Shown here: piece by piece, positions 1 through 8,078 of the stretch
Numbering within the stretch: position 1 is the stretch's first letter
Layout: every line of letters begins with the position of its first letter
Source of the DNA: JBBRYW01 sp038253945
Lineage (GTDB): Bacteria; Actinomycetota; Thermoleophilia; Gaiellales; Gaiellaceae
Direction of reading: 5' to 3'
Assembly (NCBI GenBank): GCA_038253945.1
Contig: JBBSGR010000001.1
Coordinates: 1 to 64,000 of the forward strand
DNA: 64,000 nt
Translations under genes and position numbers: made by a program
Notes under the pieces: generated by a model
What the model saw: only the letters and a program-made list of their open reading frames with translations
Told to the model about the DNA's origin: nothing
Database searches by the model: none

Positions 1-741
1 CCGGGCGGCGCGCCACTGGCGCGAGCCGTCGAGGTTGATCGCCTGCAGCCAGAGGCGCGAGGGAGTCTGCTGACCCTTCGGCGTCCGGTAGGAGAAGGCG
101 TACGAGTTGGCGCCCGCACCCTTGCTGGCGATGACGTGCGCGTTCAGCTTCACGCGCTTGCCGTGGACGAGGCCGTAGACGTTGTAGCCGGCCACGTCGA
201 CCTCGGAAGCCGTCCGCCAGTTGACGGTGACGCCCTTGGCGGAGCGCTTCGCCGTGACGGAGCGCAGGGTGACGGCCGCCTCACCGGAATTGACCTCGAC
301 GAGGCAGACCTTGAGCCCCGTGACGTCTCCGCTCGCCGGCGTCAGATTCGAAGCGTGATCCACCGGGGGCACGTACGCATTGTCCGTCTCGTCCGCCGTA
401 CCGTCGACCGGGTACTCCTTCTGGCCCGGCTGCCCTGGGTTGACCCAGGCGCGAGTCGCCAACCAGTCGGTGTTGGTCGAGTTGTCCGAGAGCGTGAAGC
501 TGACCGATGTCACGCCGTTCTTCGTCACGTTCAGAGTCACCGTGTGGCTCGGGGTCCCGAGCGGCAGCGTGTGCGCGCCGTCGGTGAAGTTGCTGCCCGT
601 CAGGAGAAAGGCATTCGTCTCATTGGGGCACGGATTCGCGAGCGCAGGCGCCGCATAGAACGCCGCAACTCCGAAGATGGCCGCCATGAAGACGGCGACT
701 CGAAGGCCACGCCGCCGGCGTGGGAAAACTGTGGAACTCAT
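1..741 (-). CDS. Secreted protein with fibronectin-III-like C-terminal part (partial, runs off left edge)
   Basis: The first 247 codons are visible and the gene continues beyond base 1. ATG at 741 is preceded by a strong Shine-Dalgarno AAGGAGGTG at 759-751, nine bases away, which fixes the start. Residues 1-35 form a signal peptide: an Arg-rich n-region (RRRR at 8-11), a hydrophobic core and a PALA cleavage site. The mature part starts NPC and is Ser/Thr-rich with little charge. From about residue 165 it carries a segment typical of secreted fibronectin-III-like modules (TASEVDVAGYNVYG). I infer an exported surface or matrix protein; the function is unknown. The downstream part lies outside the window. 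Confidence 0.75.
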   Translation of the reverse strand, partial: MSSTVFPRRRRGLRVAVFMAAIFGVAAFYAAPALANPCPNETNAFLLTGSNFTDGAHTLPLGTPSHTVTLNVTKNGVTSVSFTLSDNSTNTDWLATRAWVNPGQPGQKEYPVDGTADETDNAYVPPVDHASNLTPASGDVTGLKVCLVEVNSGEAAVTLRSVTAKRSAKGVTVNWRTASEVDVAGYNVYGLVHGKRVKLNAHVIASKGAGANSYAFSYRTPKGQQTPSRLWLQAINLDGSRQWRAAR

Positions 742-873
742 ATCGTGAAGCACCTCCTTCGGCTCCGCCGCAGCGGGCGCCGAATCGTGGATCGTGCGTC
801 GCTCAGCCGGCGCCAGCCGGGAGAGAAGCGCGGGAAAGGGAACGTCCACCACGCCGGGGGACGGCGCGGAGGC

Positions 874-894
874 GAACACGGCAAAGCCGTGTTC
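874..894. other. Perfect 9-bp inverted repeat with AAA loop
   Basis: GAACACGGC at 874-882 pairs with GCCGTGTTC at 886-894. There is no T-run on either side, so it is not a classical terminator. It lies 133 bases upstream of the secreted-protein start and could be a 5'-UTR hairpin or an operator. Confidence 0.5.
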
Positions 895-912
895 TGCTGC
901 GTGCCAGATTGT

Positions 913-987
913 CCGCAGGGACCGTCACTACTACCTCGATTGTCCGCAGTTACCGTAGAAGCCCGACCCGAGTAGCCGCAAGGACCG
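913..987. repeat. Three copies of a 12-mer at 31-32 bp spacing
   Basis: CCGCAGGGACCG at 913, CCGCAGTTACCG at 944 and CCGCAAGGACCG at 976 lie in the same orientation. The first two sit within a longer shared GATTGTCCGCAG. The spacing is about three helical turns, which would suit a protein binding one face of the DNA upstream of the secreted-protein gene. Function is inferred only. Confidence 0.5.
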
Positions 988-1055
988 GCCCGATCAACCT
1001 TACCTCGATTCCATCAGAAAGTCAAACCTTTACGGACTCTGGGGCAGAGGATTCT

Positions 1056-1766
1056 CTATGACGGGCGCTGCCAACCTCGCTCCAGCAGCTCGCGAACCTC
1101 GTCGACTCCCGCCTGCCACACTCGCAGCATTTCCTCGTCGGATCGGACGTACCGCCCCCCGAAGGAGCCGTCACCGATCAGCTCGCGCGCGCGGGACGGA
1201 TTCGCCACGCGATACGCCGACTGGTCGAAGAGCGGCTTCTTTTTTTCCGGAAGCTCGATCCCGGGAAGGCGCGTCCACGGGAAATTCTCGAGCCAGGCAG
1301 CGTGACCGAAATCCGGGTCGATCTCCCGGACGACCTCCAGCGTGCGCGGGCCGATCCACCAGTCGTGATAGAGCGCCTGCGCCGCGTCGTGCCGGGCCAT
1401 CCACTCGCTCGCCACGGTGCGCGCCGGCGTGTTGCCCCCGTGCCCGTTCACGACCAGCACCCGGCGGAATCCCTGGCCGTAGAGCGAGTCGAGCAGATCG
1501 CGTACCACGGCAGCGAACGTCTGAAGCCGCAAGCTGGGGCTGCCGGGATACGCCGCGAACGACGGCGTGATGCCGTACGGGAGCACCGGGAGAACGGGCA
1601 CTCCGAGCGGCTCGGCTGCCTCCACCGAGACGCGCTCCGCCAGGATGTTGTCGGTCGCCAGGGAGAGATAGGCATGTTGCTCCGTCGACCCGAGCGGGAG
1701 CACGATCCGGTCGTCGCGGTCGAGGTAACGCTCGAGCTGCATCCAGTTAAGGTCGGCTACGCGCAT
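1056..1766 (-). CDS. Creatininase-family metal-dependent hydrolase
   Basis: About 236 residues, the usual length for the creatininase/MftE family of amidohydrolases. Visible metal-site motifs are STEQH near residue 27, TDN near 37 and NGHGGN near 105. The family hydrolyses cyclic or linear amides (creatinine, formamidopyrimidine, mycofactocin precursor); the substrate here cannot be told. A longer open frame exists upstream, but ATG at 1766 begins the conserved domain (MRVADLNW) and has a -10 hexamer TAGGCT (1780-1775) eight bases upstream, so I take it as a leaderless start. It overlaps by two bases the start codon of the divergent amidase gene. A role in nitrogen scavenging with that amidase is inferred. 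Confidence 0.8.
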   Translation of the reverse strand: MRVADLNWMQLERYLDRDDRIVLPLGSTEQHAYLSLATDNILAERVSVEAAEPLGVPVLPVLPYGITPSFAAYPGSPSLRLQTFAAVVRDLLDSLYGQGFRRVLVVNGHGGNTPARTVASEWMARHDAAQALYHDWWIGPRTLEVVREIDPDFGHAAWLENFPWTRLPGIELPEKKKPLFDQSAYRVANPSRARELIGDGSFGGRYVRSDEEMLRVWQAGVDEVRELLERGWQRPS

Positions 1767-2889
1767 GGAGGGCGAGCCTAACGGCATCTTTCTCGCACGG
1801 CCCGACGATGGAGGGGCGGGGATCCGGCTCGCCGTCAAGGACCTCTTCGACACCGCGGGCCTGACGACGACGTACGGCTCGCCCATCTTCATGAACAACG
1901 TGCCGGCGGCGACCGCGGAAGCCGCGGTGCGGCTCGAGGCGGCCGGCTACGCCTGCGTTGGTAAGACGAATCTCCACGAGTTCGCCTACGGCGTCACCTC
2001 TCAGAACCCGCACTTCGGAACGGTTCCGAACCCGCGTGCCCCCGGACGGATTGCCGGCGGGTCGAGCGGCGGGTCGGCCGCAGCGCTCGCAGCCGGCCTC
2101 GCCGAGGCCGCCCTTGGGACCGACTCCGGCGGCTCGATCCGGATTCCGGCCGCCTGCTGCGGAGTCGTCGGCTTCAAGCCGACCTTCGATCTCGTTCCGA
2201 TCGCGGGCTGCTTTCCGCTTGCGACGAGCTTCGATCATGCGGGGCCGATGGCCCGCAGCGTCGCCGGGTGCGCCGAGATGATGGAGGCGCTCGTCCTCGA
2301 CTTCCCTGCATGCTCGCTGGCAGCGCTCGACGATCTTCGCGTCGGGCTCGCCTGGATGGACGAGGCGGAGCCGCTCGTCCGCCGGCGGCTCGAGCAAGCG
2401 GCCGCCCGGTTCCCAGTCTCCGAAACGATCGAGCTGCCCTTCCCGGAGGGCGTCGGCCCGACGTTCATGGGCGAGGTCGCGGACACCCACCGCGAGCTGT
2501 ACGCCGAGTACCCGGAGGCCTACGGCGATGATGTGGCGCGGAAGATCGAGCGGTGCCTCGCGGTGACGGATGCCGAACGGGACGCTGCGGCTCGTGCGCG
2601 CGACGATTACCGTGAGCGCAGCGAGGAGGCGCTGCGCGGCGTCGATCTTCTCCTTACGCCGACCCTCGCCTTCGTCGCACCCCGCCTCCCCGTGGACGAG
2701 CTTGCGATCCGGGAGCGGCTGATCCGCTTTACGTTCCCGTTCAACGCGCTCGGCTGGCCGGCGCTCGCACTCCCGTGCGGCCCGGCGGAGGATGGTCTTC
2801 AGGCATCACTCCAGCTCGTCGGCCGCTCGGGAGACGATGCTCTCGTGCTCGCAGCCGGTGAGCTGCTCGAGCGCACACTGCTGAACTAG
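1765..2889 (+). CDS. Amidase signature family protein (GatA/AtzF-like)
   Basis: 374 residues with the complete Ser-cisSer-Lys core: Lys in AVKDLFD near residue 25, the glycine/serine loop GGSSGGS near 100 and nucleophile Ser in TDSGGSIRIP near 120. The N-terminal helical segment of about 50 residues found in GatA is absent, so this is a compact stand-alone amidase and not a tRNA amidotransferase subunit; no gatB or gatC is nearby. The ATG at 1765 shares the tetranucleotide CATG with the start of the divergent creatininase-family gene. No Shine-Dalgarno is seen; TAAGGT at 1748-1753 could be the -10 of a nearly leaderless transcript. It ends four bases before the convergent opcA stop. Confidence 0.82.
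   Translation: MEGEPNGIFLARPDDGGAGIRLAVKDLFDTAGLTTTYGSPIFMNNVPAATAEAAVRLEAAGYACVGKTNLHEFAYGVTSQNPHFGTVPNPRAPGRIAGGSSGGSAAALAAGLAEAALGTDSGGSIRIPAACCGVVGFKPTFDLVPIAGCFPLATSFDHAGPMARSVAGCAEMMEALVLDFPACSLAALDDLRVGLAWMDEAEPLVRRRLEQAAARFPVSETIELPFPEGVGPTFMGEVADTHRELYAEYPEAYGDDVARKIERCLAVTDAERDAAARARDDYRERSEEALRGVDLLLTPTLAFVAPRLPVDELAIRERLIRFTFPFNALGWPALALPCGPAEDGLQASLQLVGRSGDDALVLAAGELLERTLLN
1775..1780 (-). promoter_or_regulatory. Leaderless -10 (TAGGCT) of the creatininase-family gene
   Basis: TAGGCT on the minus strand lies eight bases before ATG 1766 and inside the first codons of the divergent amidase. Confidence 0.45.
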
Positions 2890-2893
2890 GCGC

Positions 2894-3775
2894 CTAGTGC
2901 GCCGCTTCGACCGCCGCCTCGTAGATCGGGTCGCGGCCGAAGTTGTCGAGCTCGGCGGAGAGAAGATCGGCGCCGCTGCGGGCATCCACAGTCGGTACGT
3001 CGACCGCCTCGCCGTCGATGCTCACAGAGTCGAGCGCTTCCGCTTCTTCGTGCTCGAGAGCCACGGCCCGCTGCAGGCGGGAGCGTAGCCAGCCCGCCAG
3101 GAGCAACGCGTCCGCCCAGGGGCCCGCGACGCGAAGGGTGCCCATCCCGGCGATCCCCGGCCAGAGCGACGCGAGCGCGCCGCGCCATTCGAAGGTCCTC
3201 GCCCAGGCAATGTCGGAGACAGCGGCATGCCGGAAGATGCCTGCCAGACGCTCGTAGGCTCCCGGCAGATCCGGCCACTCGCTCGAGTCCACGATCAGGC
3301 GATCGGTCACGCCGAGGAGTTGCTCCAGCTCGGGCTCGCCGAACGGCGGTTGACCCCTCCAGCGCAGAAAGACGGGTAGGTCGGGGAGGAGCAACGGCTC
3401 GACGATGCTCGCCGGGGCCTTGACGCGCCGTCCGCCCAGAGTCAGCTCGATCACCTCCGAGCACACGTTGCGCTGCTCGCCCGGGAGGGGAAAGCAACGG
3501 ACGGAGAGCTCCGCGTTCAGGCCGTCGTCAGCCTCGGGCTCGGGCTCGAGGAGGATCGTTCGGGACGGATGGCGCTCGGCCAGCCCGGCCAGGACATTCT
3601 CGGCCGCGCTTCGCCACTCCCGCGGTACCCACGCCATGTGCGTCAGGACGTTTGTGCGTAGATCCGGCCCCTCCGTGGCTTTGTACGTCTCCTCGCGAAG
3701 CGCCCCGAGCTGGCGCTCGATCTGCGCAAGCCTGACGTCGCGCCCGGTCCACTCGTCCACGTGAGCGGCGCTCAC
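2894..3775 (-). CDS. opcA: Glucose-6-phosphate dehydrogenase assembly protein OpcA
   Basis: 293 residues matching OpcA, the protein that activates or assembles G6PDH in actinobacteria and cyanobacteria. Recognisable segments are the N-terminal helix with the RTNVLTHMAW stretch near residue 41, the central LPDLPVFLRWRG near 130 and the acidic Ser/Asp-rich C-terminus. The start is GTG at 3775, four bases after the stop of a short frame derived from the zwf tail. It is the last gene of the pentose-phosphate operon, directly after zwf, as is normal for actinobacteria. 6-Phosphogluconolactonase (pgl), often next in this order, is not here. Confidence 0.9.
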   Translation of the reverse strand: MSAAHVDEWTGRDVRLAQIERQLGALREETYKATEGPDLRTNVLTHMAWVPREWRSAAENVLAGLAERHPSRTILLEPEPEADDGLNAELSVRCFPLPGEQRNVCSEVIELTLGGRRVKAPASIVEPLLLPDLPVFLRWRGQPPFGEPELEQLLGVTDRLIVDSSEWPDLPGAYERLAGIFRHAAVSDIAWARTFEWRGALASLWPGIAGMGTLRVAGPWADALLLAGWLRSRLQRAVALEHEEAEALDSVSIDGEAVDVPTVDARSGADLLSAELDNFGRDPIYEAAVEAAH

Positions 3776-3779
3776 GAGC

Positions 3780-3875
3780 TCAGTGACGGCGCCAGGCGCG
3801 GCCGTCGCGGATCGTCAACTCGTCGGCGCCACTCGGACCCCACGCTACGCGTCCTGGAGTCATTGAGAAGGCCAT
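3780..3875 (-). pseudogene. Duplicated zwf 3' end forming a 31-codon frame
   Basis: Bases 3778-3845 repeat the last 65 or so bases of zwf (3897-3964) with about eight mismatches by my count. The copy keeps the reading frame and the TGA stop and encodes WGPSGADEL followed by RDGRAWRRH, the conserved G6PDH C-terminus. An in-frame ATG at 3875 would give a 31-residue peptide ending four bases before the opcA GTG. No Shine-Dalgarno precedes that ATG. It is either debris of a tandem duplication or deletion, or a small frame that carries ribosomes into opcA. Confidence 0.65.
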
Positions 3876-3898
3876 ACGGGGTACGACTACCACGCCGC

Positions 3899-5434
3899 TC
3901 AGTGACGGCGCCAGGCGCGGTTGTCGCGCCCGATCAGCTCGTCGGCGCCACTCGGACCCCAGGTTCCTGCTTCATAGTTCGGAAAGCTGGGCCGGTCGCG
4001 CCGCCAGGCGGCCACGATCGCGTCGACGAGCTGCCACTGCTCGTCCACCTCGTCGACGCGCGTGAAGAGGGTCGCATCGCCGAGCATGCATTCGAGGATC
4101 AGCCGCTCGTAGGCCTCCGGCAACCCGGTCCTGAACGCGCCGCCGTAGAGGAAGTCCATGTTGACGGTGCGAATCGACATCCCCTGACCCGGCACCTTCG
4201 CGCCGATCGCAAGCGAGACGCCCTCGTCGGGCTGGATGTGGCAGATCAGCGTGTTCGGCCGCAGGCCGTCGCCTGCGATCTCCTCGAACGGAGGATGGGG
4301 CGCACGCTGGAACTGGATCGCGATCGTGGTCTCACGCCGAGCCATGCGCTTGCCGGCCCTGACGTAGAAAGGCGTGTCGGCCCAGCGCCAGTTGTCGACG
4401 TACAGCTTCGCCGCCACGTAGGTCTCGGTCGTCGAGTGGGGCGCGACCCCCTCCTCCTCCCTGTAGCCGAAAACCTCCTCGCCCTCGACGAATCCACGCC
4501 CGTACTGGCCGCGGACGACGCTCTTCGGGCCGGGCGTGTGCAGCGAGCGGAGCACCTTGACCTTCTCGTTCCGGACCGAGTCGGCCGTGAAGTCGATCGG
4601 CGGCTCCATCGCGGTCAGCGCGACGAGCTGGAGCAGGTGGTTCTGGAAGATGTCGCGGATCGCACCGGCCTGCTCGTAGAACGCTGCACGACCCTCGATG
4701 CCGATCGCCTCAGCCACCGTGATCTGCACGTGGTCGATGAATTGCCGGTTCCAGATCGGCTCGAAGATCCCGTTCGCGAAGCGGAGCGCGAGCATGTTCT
4801 GCACGGTCTCCTTGCCGAGGTAGTGGTCGATCCGGAAGATCTCGTTCTCCTCGAAGTGCTCGGAGATCTTGGTGTTCAACTCTCGGGCGGAGATGAGATC
4901 GTGGCCGAAGGGCTTCTCGACGATGATTCGAGTCCAGCCTTCGGTCGAGCGGCGCGCGCCGATCTTCTCGATCAGGATCGCGAAGGCGTCCGGAGGAACG
5001 GCGAAGTAGTAGACCCGGTTGCCCGCCGTGCCCCGCTCGGAGTCGAGCTCGCGCAGCTTCTCGACCACGCGGTCCTCGCCTGCGTCGTCGGCGAAGTCGG
5101 TCCCCACGTACGACGTCGCGGCGGCGAGCGCGTCCCAAACGTCCTCCCGGAACTCATCGCGAGCATGCTCCCGAACGGCCTCCTTCATCCGTTCTCTGAA
5201 GTCGTCGTCCGACTCCTCCGTGCGCGCGACTCCGACGATCCCGAACTGCTCGGGCAGGAGGCGTCGCAGCGCCAGCGAGTAGAGCGCCGGAAAGAGCTTG
5301 CGCTTCGTCAGATCGCCCGACGCCCCGAAGATGACGAGCGCGCACGGCTCGGGCGTTCTCCGAAGCCGTAGGCCCTCGAGAAGCGGGTTCTCCTGCTGCG
5401 GCTCGTGCCCTCGCCGCCGTTCGGTGGTCGCCAT
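3899..5434 (-). CDS. zwf: Glucose-6-phosphate 1-dehydrogenase
   Basis: 511 residues, normal G6PDH length. It catalyses glucose-6-phosphate to 6-phosphogluconolactone with NADP, the entry to the oxidative pentose phosphate pathway. The NADP-binding motif GASGDLTKRK starts at residue 37, EKPFGHDL follows near 170 and the active-site signature RIDHYLGKE is near 198. ATG at 5434 follows the gnd stop by 12 bases. Its last 21 codons are repeated downstream, before opcA. The order gnd-zwf-opcA supports co-transcription in one minus-strand operon. Confidence 0.95.
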   Translation of the reverse strand: MATTERRRGHEPQQENPLLEGLRLRRTPEPCALVIFGASGDLTKRKLFPALYSLALRRLLPEQFGIVGVARTEESDDDFRERMKEAVREHARDEFREDVWDALAAATSYVGTDFADDAGEDRVVEKLRELDSERGTAGNRVYYFAVPPDAFAILIEKIGARRSTEGWTRIIVEKPFGHDLISARELNTKISEHFEENEIFRIDHYLGKETVQNMLALRFANGIFEPIWNRQFIDHVQITVAEAIGIEGRAAFYEQAGAIRDIFQNHLLQLVALTAMEPPIDFTADSVRNEKVKVLRSLHTPGPKSVVRGQYGRGFVEGEEVFGYREEEGVAPHSTTETYVAAKLYVDNWRWADTPFYVRAGKRMARRETTIAIQFQRAPHPPFEEIAGDGLRPNTLICHIQPDEGVSLAIGAKVPGQGMSIRTVNMDFLYGGAFRTGLPEAYERLILECMLGDATLFTRVDEVDEQWQLVDAIVAAWRRDRPSFPNYEAGTWGPSGADELIGRDNRAWRRH

Positions 5435-5446
5435 CCTGATGCCCCG

Positions 5447-6352
5447 TTAGCCGCGCGGGTCCTGGGAGCGGTCGATCGCCTTCTCGACCGCACGGACGGC
5501 GTGGCCGCCGAACTGGTTCCGGAGGGCAGCAGCGACCTTCGCCGAGAAGTCGATCTCGCGCCTCGAGGCGAAGCGCGCGAAGAGGGAGGCCGCGAGCACC
5601 GGCATCGGCACCGCGCTCGTGAGCGCCTCGTTCAGCGTCCAGCGACCCTCGCCAGAGTCCTCCACATAGGGCGCGATGTCCTCGAGCTCGCCCCCGTGGT
5701 CCTCGAAGGCCTCGTGCAGCAGATCGAGCAGCCAGGAGCGGATGACCGAGCCGTAACGCCAGATCCCGGCGATGCGCAGAAGATCGAGCTCGAACTCCGA
5801 GTGGTTCATCAGCTCGAACCCCTCCGCGTAGGCCTGCATCATGCCGTACTCGATTCCGTTGTGCACCATCTTCACGTAGTGCCCGGAGCCGCTCGTGCCG
5901 ACGTGCGCCCAGCCCTTCTCGGGAGCGAGCGTGGCGAAGACCGACTCCAGCCGTCCAACTGGCTCCTCGTCGCCGCCGACCATCAGGCAGTAGCCGACCT
6001 CGAGACCCCACACACCGCCCGAGGTGCCGACGTCGACGAAGTGGACGTCGTGCTCGCGGGCGTTTGCGTAGCGCCGCTGGGAGTCCTTGAAGAACGAGTT
6101 TCCCCCGTCGATCACGGTGTCGTCCGGCTCGAGGTGCGCGAGCACCTCGCGGAACGTCTTGTCGGTAATCTCCCCCGACGGCACCATCAGCCAGACGGCG
6201 CGCGGCGCCTCGAGCTGTCCGACGAGCTGCTCCAGCGACTCGGCCGTCGAGGAGACCTGGGGATCGTAGGTCATGACCTCGTGCCCGTCGCGGCGCAGCC
6301 GCTCCGTCATGTTGCCCCCCATCTTCCCCAGCCCAACCATTCCGAGCTTCAT
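5447..6352 (-). CDS. gnd: 6-Phosphogluconate dehydrogenase, decarboxylating (short GntZ/YqeC-type)
   Basis: 301 residues, the short class of 6PGDH (about 300 residues against about 470 for the E. coli type). It makes ribulose-5-phosphate and NAD(P)H. The Rossmann motif GLGKMGGNM is at residues 8-16. The substrate-binding segment DVGTSGG and the catalytic-Lys helix (HYVKMVHNGIEYG) follow. The frame is open far upstream, but ATG at 6352 begins exactly at the Rossmann fold and overlaps the pgi stop (ATGA), so that start is chosen. Translational coupling to pgi is likely. Confidence 0.92.
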   Translation of the reverse strand: MKLGMVGLGKMGGNMTERLRRDGHEVMTYDPQVSSTAESLEQLVGQLEAPRAVWLMVPSGEITDKTFREVLAHLEPDDTVIDGGNSFFKDSQRRYANAREHDVHFVDVGTSGGVWGLEVGYCLMVGGDEEPVGRLESVFATLAPEKGWAHVGTSGSGHYVKMVHNGIEYGMMQAYAEGFELMNHSEFELDLLRIAGIWRYGSVIRSWLLDLLHEAFEDHGGELEDIAPYVEDSGEGRWTLNEALTSAVPMPVLAASLFARFASRREIDFSAKVAAALRNQFGGHAVRAVEKAIDRSQDPRG

Positions 6353-7704
6353 AGGTCCTCCAGTCTGACGCGAACGACCGTGCGCCCGCGCTCCTTGAGT
6401 GACTCGTAATCGCCGGCCGCCTGAGCCTGGATCAGCGTACGAAAGCCGAACGGCTTGTCGGGGATCGGCAGCTCGTCGCCGGGCTCGTCGACGACCTGGA
6501 TGAACAGGCCCGTGTTCGGCCCGCCCTTGTGCAGCTGGCCGGTCGAGTGGAGGTAGCGGGGCCCGAGGCCCCTCGTCACCACGCAGCCCGTCTCCCGCGC
6601 CCGTGCGACCAGAGGGTCGAGCTCGCGGTCGCGGGCAGGGTCGATGAACGCCTGGATCGCGACGTAGTTTCCCTCGCGCGCGCCCGCGAGCAGCTCCTCG
6701 ACCGAGCCCTCCGGCTCGAGCGCGATCTCCTCCCCGCGCTCGAGAATTGCGTTCGTGCGGTCTTTCGCCTCCTGGACGTTCGGCTGGTCGAACGGGTTGA
6801 TCTCGAGAATCGCGCCGGCGACAGCCGTCGCGAACTCCCAGCGAAAGAACTCCTGGCCGAGCTCGTAGGGGTCGGGGAGCCTGACCTCGGGCGCCTGGCG
6901 GTCCGGCCCGTCCGGGCTCTCGCCCGGGGCCGGAACGAGGCCCTTTCCACCCTTGCCCGTCGACTCGGCGAGCAGCTGCTCGGCCCAGAGACCGAAGCCG
7001 CCGACGTCCGGGCTGATCACGACCTTGTCGCGTCCGGCGCGCCAGGCCTCGCCGAGCTGCAGCCCGAGCTCGAGCCCGGGGTTGCCCTCCGCGAGCCGGC
7101 ACGCCTCGCGCATCTCGTCGGTGCGGGTGAGAAGACGTCGAATGTCGACCCCCATCAGCACGGCGGGGACGATCCCGAACGGCGAGAGAGCCGAGTAGCG
7201 CCCGCCGATCGACGGCTCGCCGGAGAAGACCTCGAGGAAGTTCCGCTCGGCGGCGACCCGCTCCAGCGACGAGCCCGGATCGGTGATCGCCGCGAAGTTG
7301 CTCCAGCGGCCGCCGGTTCGCTGCCAGAAGAAGTCTGTATGCGAGCGTGTCTCGAGCGTGGAGCCCGACTTGGAGGCGGAGATGAAGAGCGTCCGCTCGA
7401 GGTCGAGCTCGCCGGCGAGGCGCCGGATCGCCTGCGGGTGCGTCGTGTCGAGGACGTGGAAGCGGTCGGCACCGAAGCTCCGGCGCAGCACCTCGGGCGC
7501 GAGGCTCGACCCGCCCATGCCGAGCAGCACGACCGCATCGAAGTCGACGGTCGAGCCGAACTCGAGCAGGTGGTCGACCCTTTGCAGCATCCGCACCGGC
7601 TCGTCGAGCCAGCCGAGCCAGTCGACCTCGTCCGCGCCGGTCCAGAGGCTCGCGTCGCGCGACCAGATTCGCTCGACGATGGCGCCTGGCCGGGGCCGAG
7701 TCAC
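6349..7704 (-). CDS. pgi: Glucose-6-phosphate isomerase
   Basis: 451 residues. It interconverts glucose-6-phosphate and fructose-6-phosphate. SIS-domain motifs are visible: GMGGSSLAPEVL near residue 62, ASKSGSTLET near 109 and the C-terminal QLHKGGPNTGLF near 400. It is of the compact actinobacterial type that elsewhere can be fused to transaldolase; here tal is a separate gene upstream. GTG at 7704 overlaps the TGA of the VapC toxin gene (GTGA), so pgi translation appears coupled to the toxin gene. It ends overlapping the gnd start. Confidence 0.92.
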   Translation of the reverse strand: MTRPRPGAIVERIWSRDASLWTGADEVDWLGWLDEPVRMLQRVDHLLEFGSTVDFDAVVLLGMGGSSLAPEVLRRSFGADRFHVLDTTHPQAIRRLAGELDLERTLFISASKSGSTLETRSHTDFFWQRTGGRWSNFAAITDPGSSLERVAAERNFLEVFSGEPSIGGRYSALSPFGIVPAVLMGVDIRRLLTRTDEMREACRLAEGNPGLELGLQLGEAWRAGRDKVVISPDVGGFGLWAEQLLAESTGKGGKGLVPAPGESPDGPDRQAPEVRLPDPYELGQEFFRWEFATAVAGAILEINPFDQPNVQEAKDRTNAILERGEEIALEPEGSVEELLAGAREGNYVAIQAFIDPARDRELDPLVARARETGCVVTRGLGPRYLHSTGQLHKGGPNTGLFIQVVDEPGDELPIPDKPFGFRTLIQAQAAGDYESLKERGRTVVRVRLEDL

Positions 7705-8078
7705 GCGCGCATCACCGGAACATCGTACTGCTCGATCTGCGAGTCGCGCGTCACGATCGTCAAGCCTTCGATCTGCGCCTGGGCGATCAGCATGCGATCG
7801 AACGGGTCTCGGTGATAGAGGGGCAGCCGGCCCGCCGCGAGCGCATGGTCGATGGTGATCGAGAGAGGGCTGAAACGGGCATTCGTGAGCTCCTCCACGA
7901 GGTCGTGGGGTACGTCGAGCTTTCCCACCGACCGCTTGATCTCAATCTCCCACGCGCTCACTGGGCTCACGGCGACATCGTTCCCCTCGTCCCAGATCGC
8001 CGATCGAGCGGCGCTCGCGAGACCCGGCTCCTCCGCGAGTGCCCAGATCAGCACGTGCGTGTCCAGCAGCAGGCTCAC
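7701..8078 (-). CDS. PIN-domain VapC-like ribonuclease toxin
   Basis: 125 residues, typical PIN-domain size. The acidic metal-binding residues are in place: Asp in LLDTHVLIW (residue 6), Glu in SAWEIEIKR (near 44), Asp in DPFDRMLIAQ (near 91) and Asp in TRDSQ (near 111). It resembles the PIN toxins usually paired with Phd-type antitoxins. Both ends overlap neighbours by GTGA: its own GTG with the antitoxin stop, and its stop with the pgi start. Sitting inside a central-carbon operon is unusual; see findings. Family members cleave RNA; the target here is unknown. Confidence 0.88.
   Translation of the reverse strand: MSLLLDTHVLIWALAEEPGLASAARSAIWDEGNDVAVSPVSAWEIEIKRSVGKLDVPHDLVEELTNARFSPLSITIDHALAAGRLPLYHRDPFDRMLIAQAQIEGLTIVTRDSQIEQYDVPVMRA

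Larger units (their letters stand above)
742..1055. other. Long intergenic region upstream of the secreted-protein gene
   Basis: No convincing gene lies in these 314 bases. They hold a perfect 9-bp hairpin (874-882 with 886-894, loop AAA) and three copies of a 12-mer at about 31-bp spacing, annotated separately. The open frames crossing it on the plus strand have no family resemblance and are antisense to the secreted-protein gene. Confidence 0.6.

Noticed and set aside
3761..5371. 536-codon open frame on the plus strand
   Set aside because: It is exactly antisense to zwf, and its translation is an Arg/Asp/Val-rich shadow with no family features. High GC leaves long spurious frames opposite real genes; many others (for example 17269-19938 minus, 23408-26074 plus, 49573-52290 minus) were discarded for the same reason.
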